Position numbers and translations under genes: made by a program. Positions 32,413 to 39,808 of a stretch of DNA of 40,568 nt are shown piece after piece. Where the stretch lies: contig NZ_JABUXW010000031.1 of NCBI RefSeq assembly GCF_014897585.1, positions 1 to 40,568 on the forward strand, written 5' to 3'. Each line of letters opens with the position of its first letter. Within the stretch, counting starts at the first letter, position 1. A model generated the notes under the pieces. It saw only the letters and a program-made list of their open reading frames with translations. It searched no databases and was not told the origin of the DNA. This DNA comes from Brachybacterium tyrofermentans (GTDB taxonomy: Bacteria; Actinomycetota; Actinomycetes; Actinomycetales; Dermabacteraceae).

Positions 32413-33213
32413 ATGATCGGTATCGATCTGACCGGCCGAACAGCATTCGTCAGCGGCTCCACGCAGGGCATCGGCCTCGCCATCGCCCAGCGGCTCGCGG
32501 AGGCGGGTGCCCGCGTGGCCGTCAACGGCCGCACGGCCGACCGCGTCGCCGAGGGGATCGACTCGCTCATCGGCGCCGGGATACCGCGCGACCGATTGAT
32601 CGACGCCCCCGGGGACGTCACCACCGATGAAGGCCTCGCCGTCGCGCTCGACGCGACCGGCGACGTGGACGTCCTGGTCAACAACCTCGGCATCTTCGGC
32701 GCCGCCTCGGCGCTGGAGATCACCGACGAAGAATGGCAGCGCTACTGGGACGTGAACGTCATGGCCTCGGTACGGCTGATCCGCGCCGTGCTGCCGCGCA
32801 TGAAGGAGACCGGCTGGGGCCGGATCCTGAACATCGCCAGCGACTCCGCGATCGTCACCCCGGCGGAGATGATCCACTACGGCGTCTCCAAGACGGCGCT
32901 GCTGGCCGTCTCCCGTGGCTTCGCGAAGGATGCCGCCGGAACCGGGGTGACGGTGAACTCCGTGATCGCTGGCCCCACCTACACCGAGGGCGTGCAGGAC
33001 TTCGTCTATCAGCTGGTGGATCCCGCGCTGCCGTGGGAGGAGGCGGAGGCCGAGTTCATGCGGCTGCACCGCCCGCAGTCCCTGATCCAGCGCCTGATAC
33101 GCCCCGAGGAGATCGCGAACATGGTGGTCTACCTGTCCTCGCCGCTGGCGTCGGCCACCACCGGCGGGGCGCTGCGTGTGGACGGCGGGTACACGGACGC
33201 GATCCTGCCCTGA
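32413..33213 (+). CDS. SDR family NAD(P)-dependent oxidoreductase
   Basis: 266-residue classical short-chain dehydrogenase. The cofactor motif is SGSTQGIGLAIA (TGxxxGxG type), then NNLGIFG, the catalytic Ser region NIASDSAI and the YxxxK pair in HYGVSK; it ends with GGALRVDGGYTDAIL. The start is behind GGGGAGG. It stands alone, convergent with the CPBP protease. The substrate cannot be predicted. Confidence 0.93.
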   Translation: MIGIDLTGRTAFVSGSTQGIGLAIAQRLAEAGARVAVNGRTADRVAEGIDSLIGAGIPRDRLIDAPGDVTTDEGLAVALDATGDVDVLVNNLGIFGAASALEITDEEWQRYWDVNVMASVRLIRAVLPRMKETGWGRILNIASDSAIVTPAEMIHYGVSKTALLAVSRGFAKDAAGTGVTVNSVIAGPTYTEGVQDFVYQLVDPALPWEEAEAEFMRLHRPQSLIQRLIRPEEIANMVVYLSSPLASATTGGALRVDGGYTDAILP

Positions 33214-33267
33214 GAACCCGGCACGGCGCGGCCGACGGAAACCCGCAGGCCCGCTCAGCCGGTTCGG

Positions 33268-34131
33268 TCAGGCCCGTAGGCCGGTCTGCTCCTGCGGTGC
33301 GCGCGGCCCCGCGTGCACCGCGCGCGGGATCCCCAGCGCGGAGGTGACGGCCGCCGCGACGGTGAAGGGGATCATGCCCAGCGCGAGCATGGCCGTGCCG
33401 GTCCCGCCGTCAAATGAGAGCACATCGTGGGTGAGGACCAGCTGGGCTCCGGTCTGGAACGCGGCGTGGAAGCCGACGGACATCCAGATCGAGCCCGTGA
33501 TCAGGCGGAGCCAGCCGAACCAGATCCCCATCACGAGGAACAGGGAGAGATCGACCGGGTTCCAGCTCTGCCGCTGGATCGCCCCGAACAGCGTGAACAG
33601 CACCGCCTGGGCGATGATGACACACCATCCACGGGCGACCGTTCCGAGGGCGTGCATGACATAGCCGCGGAACACCGCTTCCTCAGGGACGGCCTCGGCG
33701 ACCAGCACCGCGAGGAGGAGCAGGAGCACGGTCCGAGCCAGATCGGGCCCCGGCCCGGTGGCGGTGAGCGGGGCGCCGAGCAGCCCGAGCACGCTGAACG
33801 TCGCCGCAGCCGGGACGGTCCACAGCAGCGCACCCCACACGGCGAGCCGCCATCCGGTGCGCGGACTCGTCAGCCCGGCATCACGCATCCGCCGACCCTC
33901 CGCGCCGCGGACCAGGCACAGGATCACGGCGATCGTCAGGGCGCTCAGAGCGAATCCGGCGGCGATCCGGAGCGTGAGCGTCGTCGGGTCCGAGAGGTCG
34001 CGTGCCTCGGGCAGCAGTGCGGGTAGGGCGGCCAGTCCCGCGCCGAGGGGGAGCAGCGCGAGGGTGATCCGCCACGCGGCCGAGGCCAGCACCCGGGGCC
34101 GCGGGGCGCTGGACTCGTGGATCTGTTCCAC
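33268..34131 (-). CDS. CPBP family intramembrane metalloprotease
   Basis: About 287-residue membrane protein of the CPBP/Abi type. Several hydrophobic spans are present. The catalytic motif is AEAVPEEAVFRGYVMHAL (EExxxR), followed by a second motif with FTLFGAIQ and the His of GFHAAFQTG. Members cleave membrane substrates or confer bacteriocin immunity. The start is uncertain: GTG at 34131 has GGAAGG 11 bases upstream; GTG at 34143 overlaps that site; the longer reading frame to 34392 has no ribosome site and runs into unrelated sequence. Confidence 0.82.
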   Translation of the reverse strand: MEQIHESSAPRPRVLASAAWRITLALLPLGAGLAALPALLPEARDLSDPTTLTLRIAAGFALSALTIAVILCLVRGAEGRRMRDAGLTSPRTGWRLAVWGALLWTVPAAATFSVLGLLGAPLTATGPGPDLARTVLLLLLAVLVAEAVPEEAVFRGYVMHALGTVARGWCVIIAQAVLFTLFGAIQRQSWNPVDLSLFLVMGIWFGWLRLITGSIWMSVGFHAAFQTGAQLVLTHDVLSFDGGTGTAMLALGMIPFTVAAAVTSALGIPRAVHAGPRAPQEQTGLRA

Positions 34132-34459
34132 GGGAGCGGTCACCTTCCGATCGTGACGAGCTCTGGTGGGGCGGCTCGCCGCGGTGCGACCGATCCAGCA
34201 CCGCAGAAACGCTGACGATCCTACCGATCGCCCAGGTCCCCGCACTTCCTCCGGAGGGAGGAACCAGGGCACCATGTATGGACTGCCACGACATGGCGAG
34301 CGAGGAGACACCAGGTCGGACCGCCTCTTGACGATCGATGACCTGCTCGCGCGGGAGCACCTTCTCCCTGGAGGATGCGCGCCTGGTACCAACGGGGGAG
34401 GCGAGCGCTGCGCTGGTCTACCGGGCCACCGCCTTCCGGGGCGGACAGTCCCGTCGGCC
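34132..34459. other. Gap with possible remnant of an NTF2-like (DUF4440) gene
   Basis: Between the CPBP start and the broken methyltransferase. In one rightward frame, about 34350-34460, the sequence reads FSLEDARLVPTGEASAALVY then RATAFRGGQ, which resembles the middle of DUF4440/NTF2-like proteins. Neither a complete start nor a C-terminus is present. Low confidence. Confidence 0.3.
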
Positions 34460-35123
34460 TCACCGCCGGAGCATCACCAGCACGGCGTCGACCAGCTCGG
34501 AAGACTGCCCGTCATGACCGGTCGCGGGGCGGCTGCGCTCGTCCGCCGTCACGACCGTCCACTGGTCCGAAGCCAGGTCGAGCTCGGCGGCATCCTCGCG
34601 GGCGGTCACAATGTTCGGTCGCCGGTGGGAGGACCCGGCCGGGCCCTGAGCATGGGAGATGACCACCAGGCGCCCTCCGGGCTGCACGGCCGACGCCGCT
34701 GCGCGGAGGATCGCTGCGCGGTCGAGCGCGACGTTCGACTGGAAGAACGACGCGGTCACCAGGTCCACCGACTCCGGCTCGGGCAGCCAGGTGCTGAGGT
34801 CCGTCGCGGTGAAGGTGGCACCGTCGAGCCCGCGCGCGTCGGCCTCGGCGCGGGCGCGGCCCACCGCAGTGGAGGAGATGTCCAGGCCGTGCGCCTGCCA
34901 GCCATAGCACGTCCCCGCCCTCGCCGCAGCCCAGATCGATCACGGAGCCGGGCGTGAGCTCACGGACCACTGCGGCCATCGTGGCGTTGACCTGGCCGGA
35001 CCAGACCCGCTCGGTGTCGCCATATCGCTTCTCCCAGTACTCGGTGGGGGAGAGGTGGGCGTTGGGGTCTGCGGGGGCGTCGTCGTGATGGTGAGTCGTG
35101 CCGTGGTGGTGGGGTGCTGTCAT
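34460..35123 (-). pseudogene. Class I SAM-dependent methyltransferase, frameshifted
   Basis: The N-terminal part (start 35123: a His-rich stretch, then LSPTEYWEKRYGDTERVWSG, SVIDLGCGEGGDVLWLA) is in one frame. The rest (WQAHGLDISSTAVGRARAEA, DLVTASFFQSNVALDR, GGRLVVISHAQGP) continues in another frame from near 34905. Joining them restores the expected GCGEGGDVLWLA...GW..HGLDIS order. Around the junction TGGC is repeated, so a short deletion of 3n+1 bases between such repeats would explain the shift. Without it the protein would be about 215 residues. It could also be a sequencing error, but the neighbouring genes are decayed too. Confidence 0.8.
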
Positions 35124-35267
35124 GGGGCGAGCCTGGCAGATGCCGCGGTGCAGCGGAGATGCTCTTGCCGACTGCGCACGCGTGAGCCGGACGATCTTGC
35201 CGGGGACGCCGCTTTGGGCGCCCCGAAGGGACACCCGCGATGCGGAACACACCTCTGACCTGCCCTG

Positions 35268-36155
35268 AGAAGGTGACACCGCGGCTCCAGAGTCCTCCAA
35301 CAGGGTCGTCACTCACCTGCGCGCCGCCCTGATCACCGTAGTGGTGCTCGGGAACTGGACGATCATCGCGGTCGGCTCCGATGGCGGCATCCTGCCCCAC
35401 GGCGTTCTCGACGACGTCGTGGACGCCCTCAGCATCGTCACCGACCAGCCGCTGCTCGGCTAACCGAACTATCTGCTGGTGTGGGCGATGTTCCACCAAG
35501 TCGGGGACGCCTGGCTCGATGGCCGGCTCGCAGGGCCCTGGCGGCGCCTGCTGCTTGCTGCGATCGGAATAGTGGGCCTGCTATTGCTCGTGTTGGTGGG
35601 TCCGTGCCCGGTCTCGATGGTCACCGCTGCTGCCGACGAGCTCTCAGAATCAAGACCCCCCGCATCACAATGGCGTTCCTCGGCAAACTGCAGTCCGGGC
35701 TGGTGCTATTGCTCGAGAAGCCGCTCATGGCGCTGCTGCGCAAGCCCGGTGCGTGGTTCGTTACCATGCTGGTCTATCAGCGGATCATGACCTGTTTCCT
35801 GTGGCACCTCACCGTGAAGGTGGCTCGCTCACCTGCTGCTCGCGCCCGACGCTCGGGCGCTGTTTCCCGAGCCGCTGAGCGGGGCGTGGTGGGCGACCAG
35901 GCCGCTGTGGGCGCTGGTGCTCCTCGCGCTCACAGGGGTGAGGGTGCTGGTTATATGGCGGTACGAGGGGTTGCGGGGCGACGAACGAAGGGTGCCACCG
36001 CGATCCTTGCTGCCGTTACCGTGATCGCCGGGCTTGGGGTTATGGCGAACGCCGGCGGGGTGGGGAAGAGTGGCGTGACCAGGTGGTGGCCACTGCTGCC
36101 GGTGTTGGGGATGTGGGTGTTGAGAGGGGTGCGGGTGGCCCCTAGAGCAACTTGA
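35268..36155 (+). pseudogene. Acyltransferase family 3 membrane protein, degraded
   Basis: Pieces of one actinobacterial acyltransferase-3 protein lie in order but in different frames. An N-terminal piece reads VTHLRAALITVVVLGNWTII near 35310. A jump to a middle piece DALSIVTDQPLLG follows, then an in-frame TAA at 35461-35463, then NYLLVWAMFHQVGDAWLDGRLAG. After a frame change comes GKLQSGLVLLLEKPLMALLR and YQRIMTCFLWHLTVKVA. After another comes LFPEPLSGAWWATRPLWALVL, and finally a last membrane segment. Most of the N-terminal spans are missing. Several independent lesions mean the gene is dead. Confidence 0.8.
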
Positions 36156-36189
36156 AGGCCACCGATCTCCGGCTGTATCACCGATTGCG

Positions 36190-36204
36190 GCCAAGGCGCT
36201 TGGC
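36190..36204. promoter_or_regulatory. Inverted repeat upstream of the NotI-family nuclease gene
   Basis: GCCAAG-GCG-CTTGGC is a perfect 6-bp inverted repeat 32 bp before the nuclease start. No controller (C) protein gene is visible, so it may instead be a methyltransferase-bound site or incidental. Confidence 0.35.
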
Positions 36205-36235
36205 GCCGGCGATTCCGTGCGACACTGATTACATC

Positions 36236-37141
36236 ATGACTACCATCGTTGACTGGTTCGGATACCTCGCTAGTGACACTTCAGAAGCCGCCACGCAGGC
36301 CAGGCGCGACGAGTGGTGTCCCTTCATAAATGCGCCTTGTGTGAAGGACTTCGTCGATGGCGGAAAAAGCGGTGTATGCACACTAAAGCAGAGCACTCGG
36401 TCCCCGGTTGTTTGCTGCCCCAACCGACTCTACGGGGATGACTGGGAGATCCTTCGTTACGTTTCAAGCAAAGCGTTCGATGATGATTACGATCTCGTAC
36501 CGGGCCGGCAGGCACGCTTGCGGGCTGCAGAAATTGGGGACTCGGTCGTAGGGGTTTTCGGCAAGTCCTGGGGAGGAGAGCTGCACTTGCCCCAGCGCGG
36601 CGGAAAGGGCTCATATTTTGTCGATTACATTCTCGCCAGAATATCCCCGCGCGGAGATTTGGAAAGTTTTGTAGCAGTCGAAGTTCAGAGTATTGACACT
36701 ACCGGCAATTATCAGAACCGCGTACGAGAGCTCAGGGGCGAGCCGCAAACTGGATCGAAAGTATCTGCCGGATTTAATTGGGAAAACGTAAGCAAGAGAA
36801 TCCTTCCCCAGTTGATCTATAAGGGGAACGTGCTTGAGCAGGAGGCGAAGTGTCGGGCGGGACTATTTTTCATCACGCCGAAGCCGGTGTATGAGCGGAT
36901 CATGGATCGGCTTATTGGGGAGGGGATGCCGCTACCCCCCTACCCGCCGGGCGGTAATACAATCTCATTCGCCTCGTTCGATCCGGACTGGGAGCGAGCG
37001 ACAGTCGGCGAGCCCGCTCCCTTGCGGCTGACGCACGAACTGACCACTACTGTTTCGCAGGTGGCTCACAACTTTACGGGGGTGGGAAATCTACCGCCAG
37101 CCGGATCCTACGAGCGCGCCATCACATCGGTCCTCGCGTGA
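36236..37141 (+). CDS. NotI-family type II restriction endonuclease
   Basis: 301-residue protein resembling the NotI restriction-enzyme family. Four cysteine positions (EWCPF, APCVKD, SGVCTLKQ, VVCCPNRL) match the iron-binding Cys4 fold of NotI, followed by LYGDDWEILRYVSSKAF. FVAVEVQSIDTTGNY fits a PD-(D/E)XK core with Gln in the Lys position (inference). The ATG at 36236 starts the conserved region; there is no ribosome site, so weak or leaderless translation is likely. The gene is clearly lower in GC than the chromosome around it, with AT-rich codons. A cytosine methyltransferase follows 31 bp downstream. Known NotI cuts GCGGCCGC; specificity here is untested. Confidence 0.85.
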   Translation: MTTIVDWFGYLASDTSEAATQARRDEWCPFINAPCVKDFVDGGKSGVCTLKQSTRSPVVCCPNRLYGDDWEILRYVSSKAFDDDYDLVPGRQARLRAAEIGDSVVGVFGKSWGGELHLPQRGGKGSYFVDYILARISPRGDLESFVAVEVQSIDTTGNYQNRVRELRGEPQTGSKVSAGFNWENVSKRILPQLIYKGNVLEQEAKCRAGLFFITPKPVYERIMDRLIGEGMPLPPYPPGGNTISFASFDPDWERATVGEPAPLRLTHELTTTVSQVAHNFTGVGNLPPAGSYERAITSVLA

Positions 37142-37172
37142 ACTGTCGGCCTGCCGCAGTACGATGGGGCGC

Positions 37173-38156
37173 ATGCGATACGTGAGCCTCTTCAGTGGCG
37201 GTGGCGGCCTAGACCTGGGCTTCGAACGCGCGGGGTTCGAGCCGGCAGTCTGCCTCGACAACGACCCTGTCGCGTGCGAAACGCTGCGGCACAACCGTCC
37301 CGGATGGAACGTAGTGTGCGCCGACATCCGAGAATTTGACGCGACGAAGTACGCGGGGGCAGAGCTCGTGGTAGGTGGGCCACCATGTCAGGGATTTTCT
37401 ACTGCCGGTAAAGGTAATCCTGATGACCCTCGAAATTTCCTCTGGAAAGAGTACTTTCGCGTCGTTAACGAGGTGCAGCCGCAGGCCGTCGTTCTCGAAA
37501 ATGTCTCGGCACTGAGTCACAAGCACAATGGTGACCATCTAACTGGTATTATGAGAGCGCTTGAGGAGCAGGGATTCAACTTCTCTCTGGGTGTCCTTAA
37601 TGCTGCTGAATTCGGCGTCCCCCAAAGTCGTCGGAGGTTGATTGTTGTCGGCGTTAGAGATGGGCTCGCAAAACTTCCAACCCCAAAGCCTGCCCAGCGA
37701 CTCAGGAATGTTAATGATGCAATTCTCGACCTCGCCTCAATGCCTGACACCCCTTCATTCAATCATGTAGCCAATATGCACGCTGACCATGTTGTAAAGA
37801 GGTGGTCCCTACTCGAGCCGGGCCAGACGGACCCCAATTATCGGCGAGGGAGGCTCGATGGCAACAGGCCGTCAGTCACAATTCGTGCTGGCGGGGGCTA
37901 TGGCCCGAAGGGCAACCATTTGGGTGGCTTCCATCCCCCAATTCATCCGACCCTTCCGCGCCAGCTGACCGTCCGTGAAGCCGCGCGGCTGCAGACCTTT
38001 CCGGACTCATGGTTCTTTTGCGGGCCCAAGACAATCCAGGGCCGACAGGTTGGCAATGCCGTGCCAGTTGAACTTGCAGCCGCGATCGCGGACACCGTCA
38101 GGGGCCTTATCGTCGACGCACCTGACGCACGAGCTGTGGGGGAAGCTGCGTCCTGA
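37173..38156 (+). CDS. DNA (cytosine-5) methyltransferase of a type II R-M system
   Basis: 327-residue C5 methyltransferase. Motif I is YVSLFSGGGGLDLGFERAGF, motif IV GGPPCQGFSTAG (catalytic Cys of PCQG), motif VI VVLENVSAL, and motif VIII is in FGVPQSRRRLIVVGVR. Motifs IX-X are RQLTVREAARLQTFPDSW and GRQVGNAVPVELA. The target-recognition stretch between VIII and IX is short. An in-frame ATG at 37164 adds three residues; neither start has a clear ribosome site. It is the protective partner of the upstream nuclease and has similarly low GC, so the pair was probably acquired together. Confidence 0.92.
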   Translation: MRYVSLFSGGGGLDLGFERAGFEPAVCLDNDPVACETLRHNRPGWNVVCADIREFDATKYAGAELVVGGPPCQGFSTAGKGNPDDPRNFLWKEYFRVVNEVQPQAVVLENVSALSHKHNGDHLTGIMRALEEQGFNFSLGVLNAAEFGVPQSRRRLIVVGVRDGLAKLPTPKPAQRLRNVNDAILDLASMPDTPSFNHVANMHADHVVKRWSLLEPGQTDPNYRRGRLDGNRPSVTIRAGGGYGPKGNHLGGFHPPIHPTLPRQLTVREAARLQTFPDSWFFCGPKTIQGRQVGNAVPVELAAAIADTVRGLIVDAPDARAVGEAAS

Positions 38157-38257
38157 ATTGGACTGCTCCATTGGGTCGGTTCCTCCCGGCTGGGCCTCCT
38201 CTTGGACTTAAACAGCAGCGGCATCAAACCTGGGCCGGTTCAGCAGAGCTCCGTGGC
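38157..38257. other. Spacer between the R-M genes and the GNAT remnant
   Basis: About 100 bp after the methyltransferase stop with no gene. Composition returns towards chromosomal GC here, so the right border of the acquired segment is probably in this interval. I see no attachment-site-like direct repeat by eye. Confidence 0.35.
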
Positions 38258-38520
38258 CGGGGCTTGGGGAGGGAGATGCGAGATACCGCGCTCCACCTCT
38301 GCTTCGAGGGGTTCGAAGCCGCCGAGGCGAGCAGTGAAGCCTTCCTGGACAACGTCGGGTCGAACTGCGTCTCGCAGGCCCTCGGGTATGAACGCAACGG
38401 CACGACCTGGGCCACCCGCCGGGGGCAACCAGAACAGATGCAGCGTTGGCGCATCACACGAGAGAAATGGCTTCCGGCGAGACGCGACGACATCAGGATG
38501 ACGGGAGTCGACGCCTGTAA
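38258..38520 (+). pseudogene. GNAT acetyltransferase, C-terminal fragment
   Basis: The frame reads RGLGREMRDTALHLCFEGF, which matches the acetyl-CoA-binding loop (R/QxxGxG/A) and following helix of GNAT proteins, then EASSEAFLDNVGSNCVSQAL and YERNGTTWATRRGQPEQMQ with QRWRITREKWLP. These are the usual last two-fifths of such a protein. The first 100 or so residues are absent; sequence upstream is unrelated. The R-M segment may have replaced the 5' part. Confidence 0.72.
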
Positions 38521-38595
38521 ACAGGCTCTGTCTCAGAGGCCCTTATTCGTGGCCCGAGCGGTCAGGATGATGAGGTCGGAATCGACCGGAGGCTT

Positions 38596-38629
38596 GCCTG
38601 TCGAGCAGGCGGCACCAGGGTCTGGTGCC
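38596..38629 (-). terminator. Tandem hairpins downstream of the LLM oxidoreductase gene
   Basis: GGCACCAG-GGT-CTGGTGCC (38611-38629) is a perfect 8-bp stem with a 3-base loop, next to GCCTG-TCGAG-CAGGC (38596-38610). They lie 54 bp past the leftward stop at 38683 and probably terminate that gene. Confidence 0.55.
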
Positions 38630-38682
38630 GTTCACGGAGGAGTGACCGTTGCGGGCAGGGGCACTGCGGCAGGCAGCGAATC

Positions 38683-39432
38683 TCAGCTCAGGTACGCCTC
38701 GGCGAGCAGCTCGGCGGACCGCAGCCGCTGCTCCACGCGCGGTCCCTGGTGGGCGATGATGAGTTCGTCGGCGCCGGTCTGCTCGGCGAACTCGGTGACC
38801 TTGTCCCGGACCACGCCGGGGGTGCCGACGGCGCTGTAGGTCGCCATCTGGTGCAGGTGCGAGGCCTGGGGTGCGGCGAGCAGCTCATCGGCCTGCTCGT
38901 CGGTGTATTCGGTGCCCGGTTGCAGCAGCAGCGCCACCCGGCTGCGCATCATCTCGTGCTGCTGGCGTTCGGCATCGGCCTGGTCGTCAGCGGCGATGAC
39001 GTTGAAACCGGCGATCACATGAGGCGCCTCCAGCTGCTCAGACGGCTGGAACTCGCGGCGGTACAGCGCGATCGCCTCGTGCAGGGCGCCGGGGGAGAAG
39101 TGCGAGGCGAAAGCGTAGGGCAGGCCGAGGGTGGCGGCCAGGCCGGCGCCGAACAGCGAGGAGCCGAGGATGTACAGCGGGACGTCGGTGCCCTTGCCGG
39201 GATAGGCGTTCACGCCCGGGATCCGGGACTGTCCTTGCAGGTAGGCCTGCAGCTCCATTACGTCCTCGGGGAAGGTGTCGGCCTTGGCACCGCTGCGGCG
39301 CAGTGCGCGCATCGTGTTCTGGTCGGTGCCCGGCGCCCGGCCCAGCCCCAGGTCGATCCGCCCCGGGTGGAGCGTCTCGAGGGTGCCGAACTGCTCGGCG
39401 ATCACCAGCGGGGCGTGGTTGGGCAGCATGAT
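38683..39432 (-). pseudogene. LLM class flavin-dependent oxidoreductase, 5' end cut off by an IS
   Basis: The C-terminal three quarters of a bacterial-luciferase-like monooxygenase: [61 protein letters not shown] and [19 protein letters not shown]. Intact relatives have about 70-80 further residues before [11 protein letters not shown], including the barrel start and the AEHH region. Here homology stops exactly at Ile-Met-Leu (39432), where IS sequence TGATTCACCCC begins. The frame continues into the IS and meets an ATG at 39489 that would add 18 IS-encoded residues, so a truncated product might be made but would lack part of the flavin site. Confidence 0.85.
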
Positions 39433-39487
39433 TGATTCACCCCGGGGATGATGGAGGGACTGAAGCCACGGAAAGGACTTCACCCTC

Positions 39488-39808
39488 ATGGCCGCACCAC
39501 GTAAGTATCCCGACGAGCTCCGAGAGCGAGCGATCCGGATGGTCTTGGACCTCCTCGAGGAGGATCCCGGCTCCCAGCGGGGAGTGTTTCGCCGGGTCGG
39601 TGACCAGCTCGGCGTGAACCCCGAGACCCTGCGCGGCTGGGTCCGTCAGTCCCAGATCGATGCCGGCTCCCGCCCGGGCACCACCACCGACGATGCGCAG
39701 AAGCTCGTCGAGCTCGAGAAGGAAGTGCGCGAGCTTCGGCGCGCGAACGCGATCTTGAGGTCTGCGTCGGCTTTCTTCGCGGCGGAGCTCGACCGCCCCT
39801 CCAGGTGA
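39488..39808 (+). CDS. IS3-family transposase OrfA
   Basis: 106-residue OrfA. It starts [19 protein letters not shown], has the helix-turn-helix [20 protein letters not shown] and a C-terminal leucine-zipper-type coiled coil ([20 protein letters not shown]). Such proteins bind the IS ends and regulate transposition. Its stop overlaps the possible GTG start of orfB (GTGA at 39805-39808). A -1 frameshift before the stop would make the OrfAB transposase. The start codon is 56 bp from the IS left end, within a promoter-bearing end. Confidence 0.92.
   Translation: MAAPRKYPDELRERAIRMVLDLLEEDPGSQRGVFRRVGDQLGVNPETLRGWVRQSQIDAGSRPGTTTDDAQKLVELEKEVRELRRANAILRSASAFFAAELDRPSR

Noticed and set aside
38309..38330. 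GGTTCGAA resembling a tRNA T-loop
   Set aside because: It lies in the GNAT coding fragment and has no acceptor stem or anticodon arm around it.
38171..38839. 222-residue rightward frame after the methyltransferase
   Set aside because: Only its middle matches GNAT; the start region is unrelated and the end is antisense to the LLM gene, so it is not one gene.
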